Both the position numbers and the translations under genes were made by a program. This document shows positions 1-9,045 of a stretch of 26,234 bases of DNA, piece after piece. The DNA comes from Chloroflexota bacterium (lineage in GTDB: Bacteria; Chloroflexota; Limnocylindria; Limnocylindrales; CSP1-4). Location of the stretch: positions 1-26,234 of the forward strand of contig JAJYMP010000198.1 in the NCBI GenBank assembly GCA_021786915.1, given 5' to 3'. The notes under the pieces were generated by a model that saw only the letters and a list, made by a program, of their open reading frames with translations, did not search any database and had not been told where the DNA came from. Positions within the stretch are counted from its first letter, which is position 1; each line of letters opens with the position of its first letter.

Positions 1-1961
<1,961 letters not shown>

Positions 1962-1978
1962 CTCGCGTCCGCTCCTTC

Positions 1979-1994
1979 ATACCCCGTGGGGTAT
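1979..1994. promoter_or_regulatory. CsoR-type copper operator upstream of copA
   Basis: The sequence ATACCCCGTGGGGTAT is a perfect 7+2+7 dyad directly upstream of the copA ribosome-binding site. It fits the TACCC-N(4-5)-GGGTA pattern known for CsoR, the Cu(I)-sensing repressor. No csoR gene is in the window, so the repressor would act from elsewhere. Regulation of copA by it is inference, but motif, position and gene type agree. Confidence 0.75.
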
Positions 1995-2112
1995 CTCCCC
2001 CGAGACACCAAACGTCGCACGGGCTCAGCCAGCGCCTGCGGTCGGCTGGGTGGACAGTGTGTCCGTCGCGACTGAGAGGCGCCTGAGCCAAGCCTGAGAG
2101 TGCGCGGCCGTC

Positions 2113-2829
2113 CTACCGGCTGGCGCTTGCCGCACGCTCGTCCATCCCATCCCAGCGGTGGGGCGGCCGAGGCCCGACCGCGCGCTCCGCCCAGTGCCCC
2201 CGGCGCGCCACGATCAGCTGCTGGAGCTTCATCATCCCGTAGATCAGCCCCTCGGGTCGTGGCGGGCAGCCCGGCACGTATACGTCGACCGGCATGATCC
2301 GGTCGATCCCCTGGACGACGCTGTACGAGCGCTTGTACCGCCCGCCTGAGACGGTACAGTCTCCCATGGCGACGCACCACTTGGGCTCTGGCATCTCCTC
2401 CCACAGCCGCAGGAGTGGTCCGGCCATCTTGGTGGTGAGGGTCCCGGCCACGATCAGGACGTCCGCCTGCCGGGGGCTGGCGCGAAACGGGAACATGCTG
2501 AAGCGGTCCATGTCCTCTTTGCTGCAAGCCGCGGACATCATCTCGATCGCGCAGCACGCGAGGCCCGACAGCAGCGGCCAGAGGCTGTTGGCGCGCAGCA
2601 GGTCCAGCATCACGTCGGCCTTGGCCGGGATGACGTCGAGCTGCGTCCAGCGGGCGTTGTCGCCGCGGAGGCCCTCAGCCTCCAGCTCGTGGAGGTGCGT
2701 GATCGACGGCGTCCGCCCACCGCCGTAGGCGGCGGGGTTCGACGACGACCAGAAGTCGTTGGCGACGATGATCGGTTCCGCGATCGCCCTGTCGGTCGGG
2801 GAGGGGACGCGCCGATCGGATGATTCCAT
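2113..2829 (-). CDS. nuoB: NADH-quinone oxidoreductase subunit B (stand-alone NuoB)
   Basis: The peripheral-arm subunit of respiratory complex I that carries Fe-S cluster N2 and passes electrons to quinone. The 238-residue protein keeps all four N2 ligands: the tandem Cys 92-93 in [10 protein letters not shown], Cys 158 in MGDCTVSGG and Cys 188 in VPGCPPRPE. The [15 protein letters not shown] and [15 protein letters not shown] blocks are canonical. The N-terminus before NSLWPL (about 80 residues) is longer than in E. coli NuoB (about 55), and a basic/proline tail follows the core. The ATG at 2829 has AAGGAGC about 7 bases upstream; an ATG 24 bases further up (2853) is less likely. No other nuo gene is adjacent, so it is either a displaced complex I gene or a paralogue. 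A dyad at 2855-2872 overlaps its probable -10 region. Confidence 0.93.
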   Translation of the reverse strand: MESSDRRVPSPTDRAIAEPIIVANDFWSSSNPAAYGGGRTPSITHLHELEAEGLRGDNARWTQLDVIPAKADVMLDLLRANSLWPLLSGLACCAIEMMSAACSKEDMDRFSMFPFRASPRQADVLIVAGTLTTKMAGPLLRLWEEMPEPKWCVAMGDCTVSGGRYKRSYSVVQGIDRIMPVDVYVPGCPPRPEGLIYGMMKLQQLIVARRGHWAERAVGPRPPHRWDGMDERAASASR

Positions 2830-3772
2830 GCCGAGCTCCTTGGAGGCCCTCATATACTACGCTGGCGTAGGAGATCCGTCGGAACGCCGATCCCTCCGGG
2901 CCGGGAGGTCGGCGTCGACGCGATCGAAGCCGGGAGGACTTCTCTTTGGCCAGCCCCTCCGACCGCTGCTCCGGGCCGCGGGCTTTGTACTGGCAGGAGA
3001 CGGGCTGCGATGCCTGGCTGGCGCGCGACGTCGGCATGGGCGCCGGTACGGCAGGCGACGCCTCGCCGCTGCGGAGCTCGGCCTCGGCCTCGCGCTGCTC
3101 GACCGAGCCCCGGTCGAACCGGAAACGCTCTACCGGGCCGCGGCGCCCGTCTACGACACGCTGAGCCCGATCTGGCACAGATGGCTGTACCCCGATGCGG
3201 GCCAAGAGCTTGATGCGCTCATCACTTCGGCTGTGCCGACCGGCGGCGACGTGCTGGACCTGGGTTGCGGGACCGGCGCGGTGCTCGACCGGCTGCGGGG
3301 GAGGGCCGCCGCGGTGGGCACCTACACTGGAGTCGATCCCTCGGCAGCCATGCTGGGACGGGCCCGCGCCAAGCACGGCCATCTCGCCGGCGTCCGGCTG
3401 GAACGGCGCGACCTCCGCCGGGTTTCGCTGCCCGAGGGTCCCTACGACCTGGTCGTGTCGGCCTGGGCGCTCGAGCACCTTCCCGCGCCGGGTGCGCTGG
3501 TGGCAGCCGCGCGCCAACGGCTACGGCCCGACGGCCGCCTGGTGTGCTGGTTCGAGCTCGATGGGTCGAGGCTGCGCGCGTCGGTGCTCCGCAGGGTCTG
3601 GCGTTTCTGGGGCGTGCGATTGATCCCGGAGCAGGAGGCGAGGGCGTGGCCGGGAGTGCGCACGTTCCAGCGCTGGGCTGGCCCCGGTCCTCATGTCGCC
3701 GTGGTCGTGGTGGGCCCTCCCGCCCTGCCCGCGCCGGACAGCCGGATCGCGGGTGGGCAGGAGCCCGTGTGA
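2828..3772 (+). CDS. Class I SAM-dependent methyltransferase
   Basis: A Rossmann-fold methyltransferase of unknown substrate. The core begins near [22 protein letters not shown], followed by motif [10 protein letters not shown] (about 3247-3273), an acidic residue of motif II in TGVDPSAAM, and motif IV/post-motif [13 protein letters not shown]. It ends with GQEPV and a stop at 3770-3772. The start is uncertain: ATG 2828 is the nearest in-frame ATG, but the first 90 or so codons are Arg-rich, read through the nuoB promoter dyad and lack a ribosome-binding site, so translation may begin further down at a non-standard codon. It is divergent from nuoB and convergent with the ArsA-family gene. The [12 protein letters not shown] N-terminus is like small-molecule or lipid/quinone methyltransferases, but the substrate cannot be read from sequence. 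Confidence 0.8.
   Translation: MPSSLEALIYYAGVGDPSERRSLRAGRSASTRSKPGGLLFGQPLRPLLRAAGFVLAGDGLRCLAGARRRHGRRYGRRRLAAAELGLGLALLDRAPVEPETLYRAAAPVYDTLSPIWHRWLYPDAGQELDALITSAVPTGGDVLDLGCGTGAVLDRLRGRAAAVGTYTGVDPSAAMLGRARAKHGHLAGVRLERRDLRRVSLPEGPYDLVVSAWALEHLPAPGALVAAARQRLRPDGRLVCWFELDGSRLRASVLRRVWRFWGVRLIPEQEARAWPGVRTFQRWAGPGPHVAVVVVGPPALPAPDSRIAGGQEPV
2853..2872. promoter_or_regulatory. Dyad operator upstream of nuoB, shared with ccmA
   Basis: TATACTAC-GCTGGC-GTAGGA contains the inverted repeat CTACGC/GCGTAG. On the minus strand it overlaps a -10-like TAGTAT (2859 to 2854) about 25 bases before the nuoB start. The same outer sequence with the same 6-base spacer occurs before ccmA at 19008-19027. The look resembles operators of BlaI/MecI/CopY-type winged-helix repressors, but the regulator is not identified. 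Confidence 0.45.
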
Positions 3773-3799
3773 CCGAGCGCTCTGCCCCGCGATGACCAT

Positions 3800-3824
3800 G
3801 AGCCAGTGCGCCCGGCGCTGGCTC
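3800..3824. terminator. Hairpin between convergent methyltransferase and ArsA-family genes
   Basis: GAGCCAG and CTGGCTC form a perfect 7-bp stem that extends by three inner pairs, one of them a T-G wobble, around a 5-base loop. It lies between the two convergent stops and covers the last base pairs of the minus-strand gene. No T-run follows on either strand, so a terminator role is inferred from position only. Confidence 0.4.
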
Positions 3825-5079
3825 ACCGGCGCTGACGTGGAGGGATCGCGAAGCGGATCCGCAGCGTGTGATCGTCGAGCCCGGCTCGCGCGACTGGCGC
3901 GTCGGCGACGAGCCGCGGCAGCACGAGGTTGCGCCGCCAGCCGCCGATCTGGAGCACCAGCTCATCGCCGACCCGGGCGAGGTCCACTTCTCCCCGGACC
4001 GCGAACGGCAGCTGGACGCTGAGTTCGACTTCGGGACCGTTGCGCGCGATCGCGTACGGCCGCCCACGATGGTAGACGGCGGTCGGGTCGGCGTCTCCGA
4101 AGATCGCCTGGCCGAGGCGGCGAAGCATGTCGAGGCCGACCACCTCGCGCTCGAAGAACGGCGCCTCGCGCAGCGGGACGGGGGCGAATGCCTCGTCGAC
4201 CAGCTGGCGGTAGTCGCGCTGCGCCGCCGCCCACGTCTCGAGGAAGTCCCCTGCTTGCGCCGGCAGGACCCGGTTGCAGAGGACCAGGTCGGTGGGGTAG
4301 CCGTAGAGATGCAGGTACGTGAAGGAGCGCTGTGCCTCCTTGATGACCATCCGTTCGAGGTTGAGGACGACCCGGACCGAGGCCGCGTCCGGATCGGAGA
4401 GGAGCCGCTGCACGTGGTCGACCCGCCGGATGAGGTCCTCGCCGGCCGCGTACACGCGGTCCTCCGGCATGGGCATGCCCACGACCCGACCGACTAGCGG
4501 GCCGGTCAGCTGTGCCACGCGCCGCGCGGCCGGGTAGACCTTCTCCATCCACCAGCGGAGCGCCTCCGGAAGGGCAAGAAGCCGCAGTGTCTCGCCGGTC
4601 GGCGCGGCATCCACCACGATCACGTCGTACCGGCCGCGGTCGCGGTGCTCGGCGATCCAGAGGAGGTTCGCGACCTCCTCCATGCCCGGCAGCACGGCCA
4701 TCTCGTCCGCCACCACCTCATCGAGGCCGCGCCAGGCGAAGACCCGCGCCACGTACTCCTGGATCACGCCCCAGTAGGTCGCGAGGTTGTAGTAGATGTC
4801 CGATTCCTGGGCCCAGAGGTTGGGTGCCACCGGCACCGGCTCGGGCCCCAGCGGGCGGTCGAAGGCATCGGCCAGGCTGTGCGCTGCATCGGTCGAGAGC
4901 ACCACGGTGCGGTAGCCCCGCTCGGCCGCGAGCAGCGCCGTCGCGGCCGCCACGCTCGTCTTGCCCACGCCGCCCTTGCCGGTGTGGACGATGATCCGCG
5001 GACCAGGGCCGGCCTGCCTGGACGCCGGGGACGCGCCGGCCGGGAGCGCGCGCCCCCCGGAGTTGGCTTCCTTCGACAT
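3823..5079 (-). CDS. ArsA/GET3-family ATPase with C-terminal HSP20-like domain
   Basis: A deviant-Walker-A P-loop ATPase of the ArsA/Get3 family, 418 residues, probably cytosolic and dimeric. The P-loop GKGGVGKTS is at 34-42, the STDAAHSLADAF switch at 62-73 and the signature DAAPTGETLRLL at 158-168. Residues about 340-410 look like the ArsA_HSP20 domain (ELVLQIGGWRRNLVLP). Only one cysteine (268) is visible, so the As/Sb-binding Cys triad of true arsenite pumps is absent and no arsB or arsR is nearby. A client-targeting or stress role is therefore more likely than arsenite export. The ATG at 5079 gives a start with Lys-poor residues before the P-loop and has AAGGGG upstream; the reading frame continues further up without a better start. 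Confidence 0.88.
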   Translation of the reverse strand: MSKEANSGGRALPAGASPASRQAGPGPRIIVHTGKGGVGKTSVAAATALLAAERGYRTVVLSTDAAHSLADAFDRPLGPEPVPVAPNLWAQESDIYYNLATYWGVIQEYVARVFAWRGLDEVVADEMAVLPGMEEVANLLWIAEHRDRGRYDVIVVDAAPTGETLRLLALPEALRWWMEKVYPAARRVAQLTGPLVGRVVGMPMPEDRVYAAGEDLIRRVDHVQRLLSDPDAASVRVVLNLERMVIKEAQRSFTYLHLYGYPTDLVLCNRVLPAQAGDFLETWAAAQRDYRQLVDEAFAPVPLREAPFFEREVVGLDMLRRLGQAIFGDADPTAVYHRGRPYAIARNGPEVELSVQLPFAVRGEVDLARVGDELVLQIGGWRRNLVLPRLVADAPVARAGLDDHTLRIRFAIPPRQRR

Positions 5080-5346
5080 GATCCTGGCCCCTTCGCAGGC
5101 GCTCGAAACCGACGTGTGCCGGCCGATCATCCTCGGCTCGAGGCTGGGCCGACACGGTGAGCCGTGCCTGAACGTGAGCTGAGTCCACGAGAAGAAGGGG
5201 CGTGGGGGCCTGTGCGCGGCCCCTGTGCCCGGGAATCGCGACGTGGGGGCCGCGCCGCGCGCGATAGCGATCGTGTGGCTCTCTCTTCCGCGGTGTTCAC
5301 AGCGAGATCTCACCGGGGCCTCACATCGAGGGGCCACGCTGCGAGC
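5080..5346. other. Divergent intergenic region
   Basis: This 267-base stretch separates the ArsA-family gene (minus) from the YHS gene (plus) and should hold both promoters. A short inverted repeat GGGGCC/GGCCCC is at 5205-5223. I see no convincing -35/-10 pair, known operator or small gene. Confidence 0.5.
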
Positions 5347-5580
5347 ATGAAGCATCTCTCGACTGGCCGACGGCACCCTCACCCGGTGCCGGATACTCGC
5401 GGTGACCTGGTCTTCGATCCCGTGTGCCGCATGCGCTTTCCCCGCGAGCTCGCCGCCGCCAGCGCGAGCCAGGCAGGCCGCACAATCTTCTTCTGCAGCT
5501 CGGCCTGCCAGGAGCAGTACGGCGAGGACCCGGACTTCTTCGCGCGCCTGACGCCGGACGACGCGACGGCGCGACCGTAG
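5347..5580 (+). CDS. Small YHS-domain protein
   Basis: A 77-residue protein with a single YHS (TRASH-like) domain. The pattern is FDPVCRMRF, then FFCSSACQEQYGEDPDFF: one Cys in DPVC and a CxxxC pair, which family members use to bind a soft metal such as copper. There is no signal peptide or membrane segment. The ATG at 5347 follows GAGGGG at about 13 bases, a weak site; longer in-frame starts upstream lack domain content. The stop is 8 bases before the next gene, so the two are probably co-transcribed. A metallochaperone or sensor role is inference. Confidence 0.85.
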   Translation: MKHLSTGRRHPHPVPDTRGDLVFDPVCRMRFPRELAAASASQAGRTIFFCSSACQEQYGEDPDFFARLTPDDATARP

Positions 5581-5588
5581 GCCCTCCC

Positions 5589-6797
5589 ATGCCTCGCCAA
5601 CCCGACGCGATCGTGGTGGGGGGTGGCCCCGCCGGCGCCACCGCGGCGCGGACCATGGCCGCCCATGGTCTGCGCGTGGTCCTCCTGGAGGCGCGGCGGC
5701 TCCCCCGGCCCAAGATTTGTGGCGGGGGCCTCACCCCGAAGGCGCAACAGCTCGCGCCGCGGGCCGCGCTGGCGACCGTGGACCGTCTTGTGGAGCGCAG
5801 CGAGCTGCGAGCCCCCGGCATCGCGCCCATCCGACTCGTCGCCCCGGCTGCGCGTATCGCTATGGTCGAGCGAGCGCAGTTCGATTTCGCGCTCGTGGAG
5901 GCTGCCGCCACCGTCGGCGCGGAGATCCGGGACGGCACCCCTGCCCTCGATCTCGCGGAGGATGCGTTCGGGGCGCTGGTGACCACCCCGACTGAGCGCC
6001 TGCGCGCGGATACGGTGGTGCTCGCCGACGGCGAGCCGAGCCGCCTGGCGCGACGGGTGGGTCTGGGCGGTCCGGCGCGGCGCCTGGCGCTGGCGCTGGA
6101 AGTCGACCTGCCGTTCTCGCCGGCGGTGGCGCCGGACACTGCGGTGCTCGAGTTCGCCCTTCCGGGCGGCTACGCCTGGTACTTCCCGAAGGGCGATCAC
6201 GCGAGCGTGGGGATTGGCTCGTACCGAGCCAACCGGCGCCGCACCCTCAGGGCCGACCTGGCGCGTTTCGCGCGATCGCTCGAGCTCGACCCCACGGCGG
6301 GACACATGGCGGGACACTGGATTCCGCAGGGGCTTCGGCGAGGCCGCGTGTCGAGCCCGCGCGTCGTGTTGGCCGGCGATTCCGCCGCCACCGCCGACCC
6401 ACTCTTCGGCGAGGGCATCTCGTACGCCATGCTGTCGGGCATCGTGGCCGCGCAGACCATCGAGGCGTTCGGCGATCGTCGGCTGGCCGACCTGCGGCCC
6501 TACGACGCGCGGCTGCGTTCGACCCTGGGGCCCGCCCTCGTGCGCCTGCACTGGACCGCCCGGGTAGTCGAAGTCCTGCTTGCCCCGGCCCTGTTCGCGG
6601 TCCGCCAGAGCCGCGCCGTGCGGGAAACCGCGGTGGACGTCATCGCGGGCCGATCCGGCGTGTTTGCGCTCGAGCGTGACTGCCGCCTGGCCTGCCTGTG
6701 CTCGTTCCGCGACGCGGCCTGCCGCCGATGCGTGTTGTCGGCCGATGCCGGTCCGCGCTGCGGTAGATGCGGCGCGTCGCTTGCGCCCGCCGCCTGA
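5589..6797 (+). CDS. Geranylgeranyl-reductase-like FAD protein with C-terminal zinc-ribbon-like tail
   Basis: A flavin-dependent oxidoreductase of the geranylgeranyl reductase family, 402 residues, which in other organisms saturates prenyl chains of lipids, quinones or chlorophyll. The FAD-binding GGGPAGATAA is at 11-20, the family block PKICGGGLTPKA at 42-53 and the second FAD contact LAGDSAATADPLFGEGI at 261-277. The last 40 residues are unusual: seven cysteines (365, 369, 371, 378, 381, 391, 394), of which CRRC and CGRC are spaced like a zinc ribbon. It follows the YHS gene by 8 bases. The ATG at 5589 sits at the start of the nucleotide-binding fold. The substrate is unknown; menaquinone or lipid side chains are the natural guess. 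Confidence 0.87.
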   Translation: MPRQPDAIVVGGGPAGATAARTMAAHGLRVVLLEARRLPRPKICGGGLTPKAQQLAPRAALATVDRLVERSELRAPGIAPIRLVAPAARIAMVERAQFDFALVEAAATVGAEIRDGTPALDLAEDAFGALVTTPTERLRADTVVLADGEPSRLARRVGLGGPARRLALALEVDLPFSPAVAPDTAVLEFALPGGYAWYFPKGDHASVGIGSYRANRRRTLRADLARFARSLELDPTAGHMAGHWIPQGLRRGRVSSPRVVLAGDSAATADPLFGEGISYAMLSGIVAAQTIEAFGDRRLADLRPYDARLRSTLGPALVRLHWTARVVEVLLAPALFAVRQSRAVRETAVDVIAGRSGVFALERDCRLACLCSFRDAACRRCVLSADAGPRCGRCGASLAPAA

Positions 6798-6818
6798 CCG
6801 AGTCCGGGACACCCCCGA

Positions 6819-6833
6819 TACTCCCCGGGGGTA
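6819..6833. promoter_or_regulatory. Second CsoR-like dyad
   Basis: TACTCCCCGGGGGTA fits the CsoR pattern TACCC-N5-GGGTA with one half-site mismatch. It is intergenic, 22 bases after the flavoprotein stop and about 97 bases before the CAP gene start. It resembles the perfect dyad before copA. Function is inferred from the motif alone. Confidence 0.45.
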
Positions 6834-6929
6834 ATCCGACGCGGCCTGGAGGGACCTCCGGGGGGTGGGACCGGGCAGCCCCCGGCGGATAGCCTGAGCA
6901 CCGTTCCGCACTGGAGGTCACTGCTCTCG

Positions 6930-7850
6930 ATGCGCCGACGCGCCTCACGGTCGCGCCTGATCGCGATCGCGCTCGCTTCCGTGACCGCCGTCGCGTTGCT
7001 TGCCTTCGGGTCCCCGGTGCCCGTTCGCGCGTGGGACGCGGGAACGTTCAGCGCCGGCGACGAGCAGCTCCTGTTCACGCTGACGAACGAGGCGCGGGCC
7101 GCATCCGGGCTCGCGCCGTTGCGGTGGGACGCAGCGGTAGCCGGCGTTGCCCGCTGGCGCTCGCAGGACATGTCGGTCCGTAACTACTTCTCGCACGAGA
7201 TCCCGCCAGACAACTACCTCGTGTTCCACTACCTCGACCAGCGCGGGATCTCCTACGTCCTCGCCGGCGAGAACATCGGCTGGATCGAGGCATCCGACGA
7301 GCAGGCGACGCCGGCGATCCAGGACATGTTCATGAACTCGCCGACGCACCGCGAGATCATCCTCGGGACGCAGTGGGACTCGATCGGCATCGGCGCGTAC
7401 AAGGGCACCGACGGCGTCATCAAGTACACGGTCCTGTTTACGGAGTCGAAGGCGACGTCGGCGACCCCGAAGCCGACGCGAGCGCCCACACCTGCCCCCA
7501 GGCCGACCCCCAAGCCGACACCTCCGCAACCGCCGACAGCCACCCCGCGTCAGACCCGCGCGCCGGTGATCCGGACGCCCGCGCCCGTCCCCACCCCCGC
7601 GCCAACCCACCGGTCGACACCGACCCCGACTTCGACTCCCGCACCTCAGGCACCCTCGCCAGGCGTCGTCGCGGTCACGCCGCGGGCTTCCACGACACCG
7701 CCGATCGCAGCGGCCTCGACACCAGGGCGTATCGGCACGGCCCCTGCGCCGCCGCGCGTCGGCAGTCAGCGCATCCTGGACGACGCGCCCGCGCCCGGAC
7801 TCCTCGAGACCATCATCGGGAGCATCCTCAGCCTGCTTCCCGCGAGGTAA
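6930..7850 (+). CDS. Secreted CAP/SCP-domain protein with Thr/Pro-rich tail
   Basis: A 306-residue exported protein of the bacterial CAP (YkwD-like) family. Residues 1-35 form a signal peptide with an Arg-rich start, a hydrophobic core and VRAWDA near the cleavage region. The CAP domain spans about 45-170: LTNEARAASGLAPLRWD, the helix with SHE, AGENIGW and the MNSPTHREIIL motif. Residues 175-270 are low-complexity, with repeats of Thr, Pro and Ala typical of wall-spanning linkers. The last 20 residues (LLETIIGSILSLL) are hydrophobic and could anchor or pair with the membrane. GGAGGT lies 11 bases before the ATG. The molecular role of bacterial CAP proteins is mostly unknown. Confidence 0.9.
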   Translation: MRRRASRSRLIAIALASVTAVALLAFGSPVPVRAWDAGTFSAGDEQLLFTLTNEARAASGLAPLRWDAAVAGVARWRSQDMSVRNYFSHEIPPDNYLVFHYLDQRGISYVLAGENIGWIEASDEQATPAIQDMFMNSPTHREIILGTQWDSIGIGAYKGTDGVIKYTVLFTESKATSATPKPTRAPTPAPRPTPKPTPPQPPTATPRQTRAPVIRTPAPVPTPAPTHRSTPTPTSTPAPQAPSPGVVAVTPRASTTPPIAAASTPGRIGTAPAPPRVGSQRILDDAPAPGLLETIIGSILSLLPAR

Positions 7851-8142
7851 CGAAGATGCCGGTCCATTCGGGCCACCTGGCGTCGATTCAGAGTGCCGAA
7901 CGGACATGTGCCTCGGGAGTATCGCGCGGGATAGGGTCCGACCGAGCGTCGACCCGCACGGAGTCCCCAACTCAACACGCCGCCTCCACGGCAGTTCTGA
8001 TCGTGCTCCCGCGGCGCGTCCCGGCCTTCGAGCCGGACGACGTCACCCTTCCGGTACACGCCATCCGTGCGATCTGTCCGTGCGCGGCCCATCCCACCGC
8101 CACCGCCTGTAGAAGGCGGTGTCCTGGTAGATCGGAGGGATC
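7851..8142 (+). other. Structured leader before the M23 gene
   Basis: This 292-base gap holds two stable hairpins. One at 8017-8039 pairs CGTCC with GGACG and GGC with GCC, with one bulged base. The other at 8101-8121 is the perfect 8-bp stem CACCGCCT/AGGCGGTG with a 5-base loop, ending 13 bases before the ribosome-binding site. No T-run follows either. I do not recognise a known riboswitch class; regulation of the hydrolase gene is possible. Confidence 0.4.
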
Positions 8143-8904
8143 GTGGGCACGGTTCCACACCTTCGCGCCGCGGCATTGGCGGCGCTCGTCTCCATGTCGT
8201 TCATCGTCGTCGCCGCGCCACGCGCGGGCGCGGCCTCGATCGCCGCACCGACCCAACTCCCGCGGTCGGCTGCCGTCGCACCCGCTCGCGCCACGCGCGT
8301 CATCGGTTTCCGCTACCCGACGACCACCCTGCGGGTCCGCTCTGGCCCGTCCACCTCGTATCTGACGCGGGCCGTCGTGGGCGCGGGGACGCGGCTTGCG
8401 GAGATCGCTGCGCGGAGGGACCGGGCAGGTTCCGTCTGGGTCGAAGTCCGGACTCCCACTGGTACGGTGGGCTGGGTCGCATCGCGGTACACGAGCACCT
8501 CGACGTCCCGCCACTTGGCACCTGCCATCCGACCCGTCGCATACGTCTCCCATCTGTGGCCGCTTCCGCTGCGCGGGATGATCACGACGCGCTTCTCGAG
8601 CGCACACCTCGGGATCGACGTCGCGGCGCCGGCTGGCACGCCCGTCCGGGCGATCGCCGCTGGCACGGTCGCGTGGGCGGGGTGGAAGAACAACGGGGGC
8701 GGGAACGTCGTCGTGATCAGCCACCCGGACGGGATGATCTCGACGTACAACCACAACCGCGGCGTCGCGGTGCACGTCGGCCAGAGGGTCTCCCAGGGCG
8801 AGACGATCGCCTGGGTGGGGATGACCGGGTGGGCTACCGGACCGCACCTCGACTTCCGGATCGAGATGGGGGGACGGTTTGTGGACCCGCTGCAGGTGTA
8901 CTGA
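8143..8904 (+). CDS. Secreted SH3/M23 (LytM) peptidase-like protein
   Basis: An exported 253-residue protein for peptidoglycan. Residues 1-32 are a signal peptide. A bacterial SH3 domain is at about 55-117 (LRVRSGPSTSY to VGWVASRY), expected to bind the wall. The M23 domain is at about 145-250. H155 and D159 (HLGID) match the zinc-binding HxxxD motif and H204 matches the catalytic His. The last motif is HLD (H235, D237) rather than the usual HxH, so the third zinc ligand is replaced by Asp. The enzyme may still bind metal or may be a non-catalytic activator. The GTG at 8143 has GGAGGG 3 bases upstream of the spacer (8134-8139). Confidence 0.9.
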   Translation: MGTVPHLRAAALAALVSMSFIVVAAPRAGAASIAAPTQLPRSAAVAPARATRVIGFRYPTTTLRVRSGPSTSYLTRAVVGAGTRLAEIAARRDRAGSVWVEVRTPTGTVGWVASRYTSTSTSRHLAPAIRPVAYVSHLWPLPLRGMITTRFSSAHLGIDVAAPAGTPVRAIAAGTVAWAGWKNNGGGNVVVISHPDGMISTYNHNRGVAVHVGQRVSQGETIAWVGMTGWATGPHLDFRIEMGGRFVDPLQVY

Positions 8905-8970
8905 CCGCGCGGACTCCTGAGCTCCTCGGCTCGGGGCGCGACGTCTGGAGCGGCGTTCGAGCCGCAGCCC

Positions 8971-9011
8971 GAAGCCCGGCTCCCGTGCGCCGCGCACGGC
9001 GGCCGGGCTTC
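8971..9011. terminator. Large bidirectional hairpin between convergent genes
   Basis: An outer 10-bp stem GAAGCCCGGC/GCCGGGCTTC encloses, after a small internal loop, an inner stem CCGTGCGC/GCGCACGG. It lies between the convergent ends of the M23 gene (8904) and the P1B ATPase (9046). There is no long T-run, but symmetry and position suit a terminator serving both strands. Confidence 0.6.
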
Positions 9012-9045
9012 ACCGCAACGCCCCGGGAATGGGCGGGACGCCGGT

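Noticed and set aside
2946..3164. TTG-started ORF with a good GGGAGGA ribosome-binding site at the methyltransferase 5' end
   Set aside because: It is in another frame, ends within 73 codons and its translation has no relation to the methyltransferase; a frameshift would be needed and I see no support for one.
3823..5079. Arsenic resistance operon
   Set aside because: The ATPase lacks the Cys triad and there is no arsB, arsC, arsD or arsR in the window.
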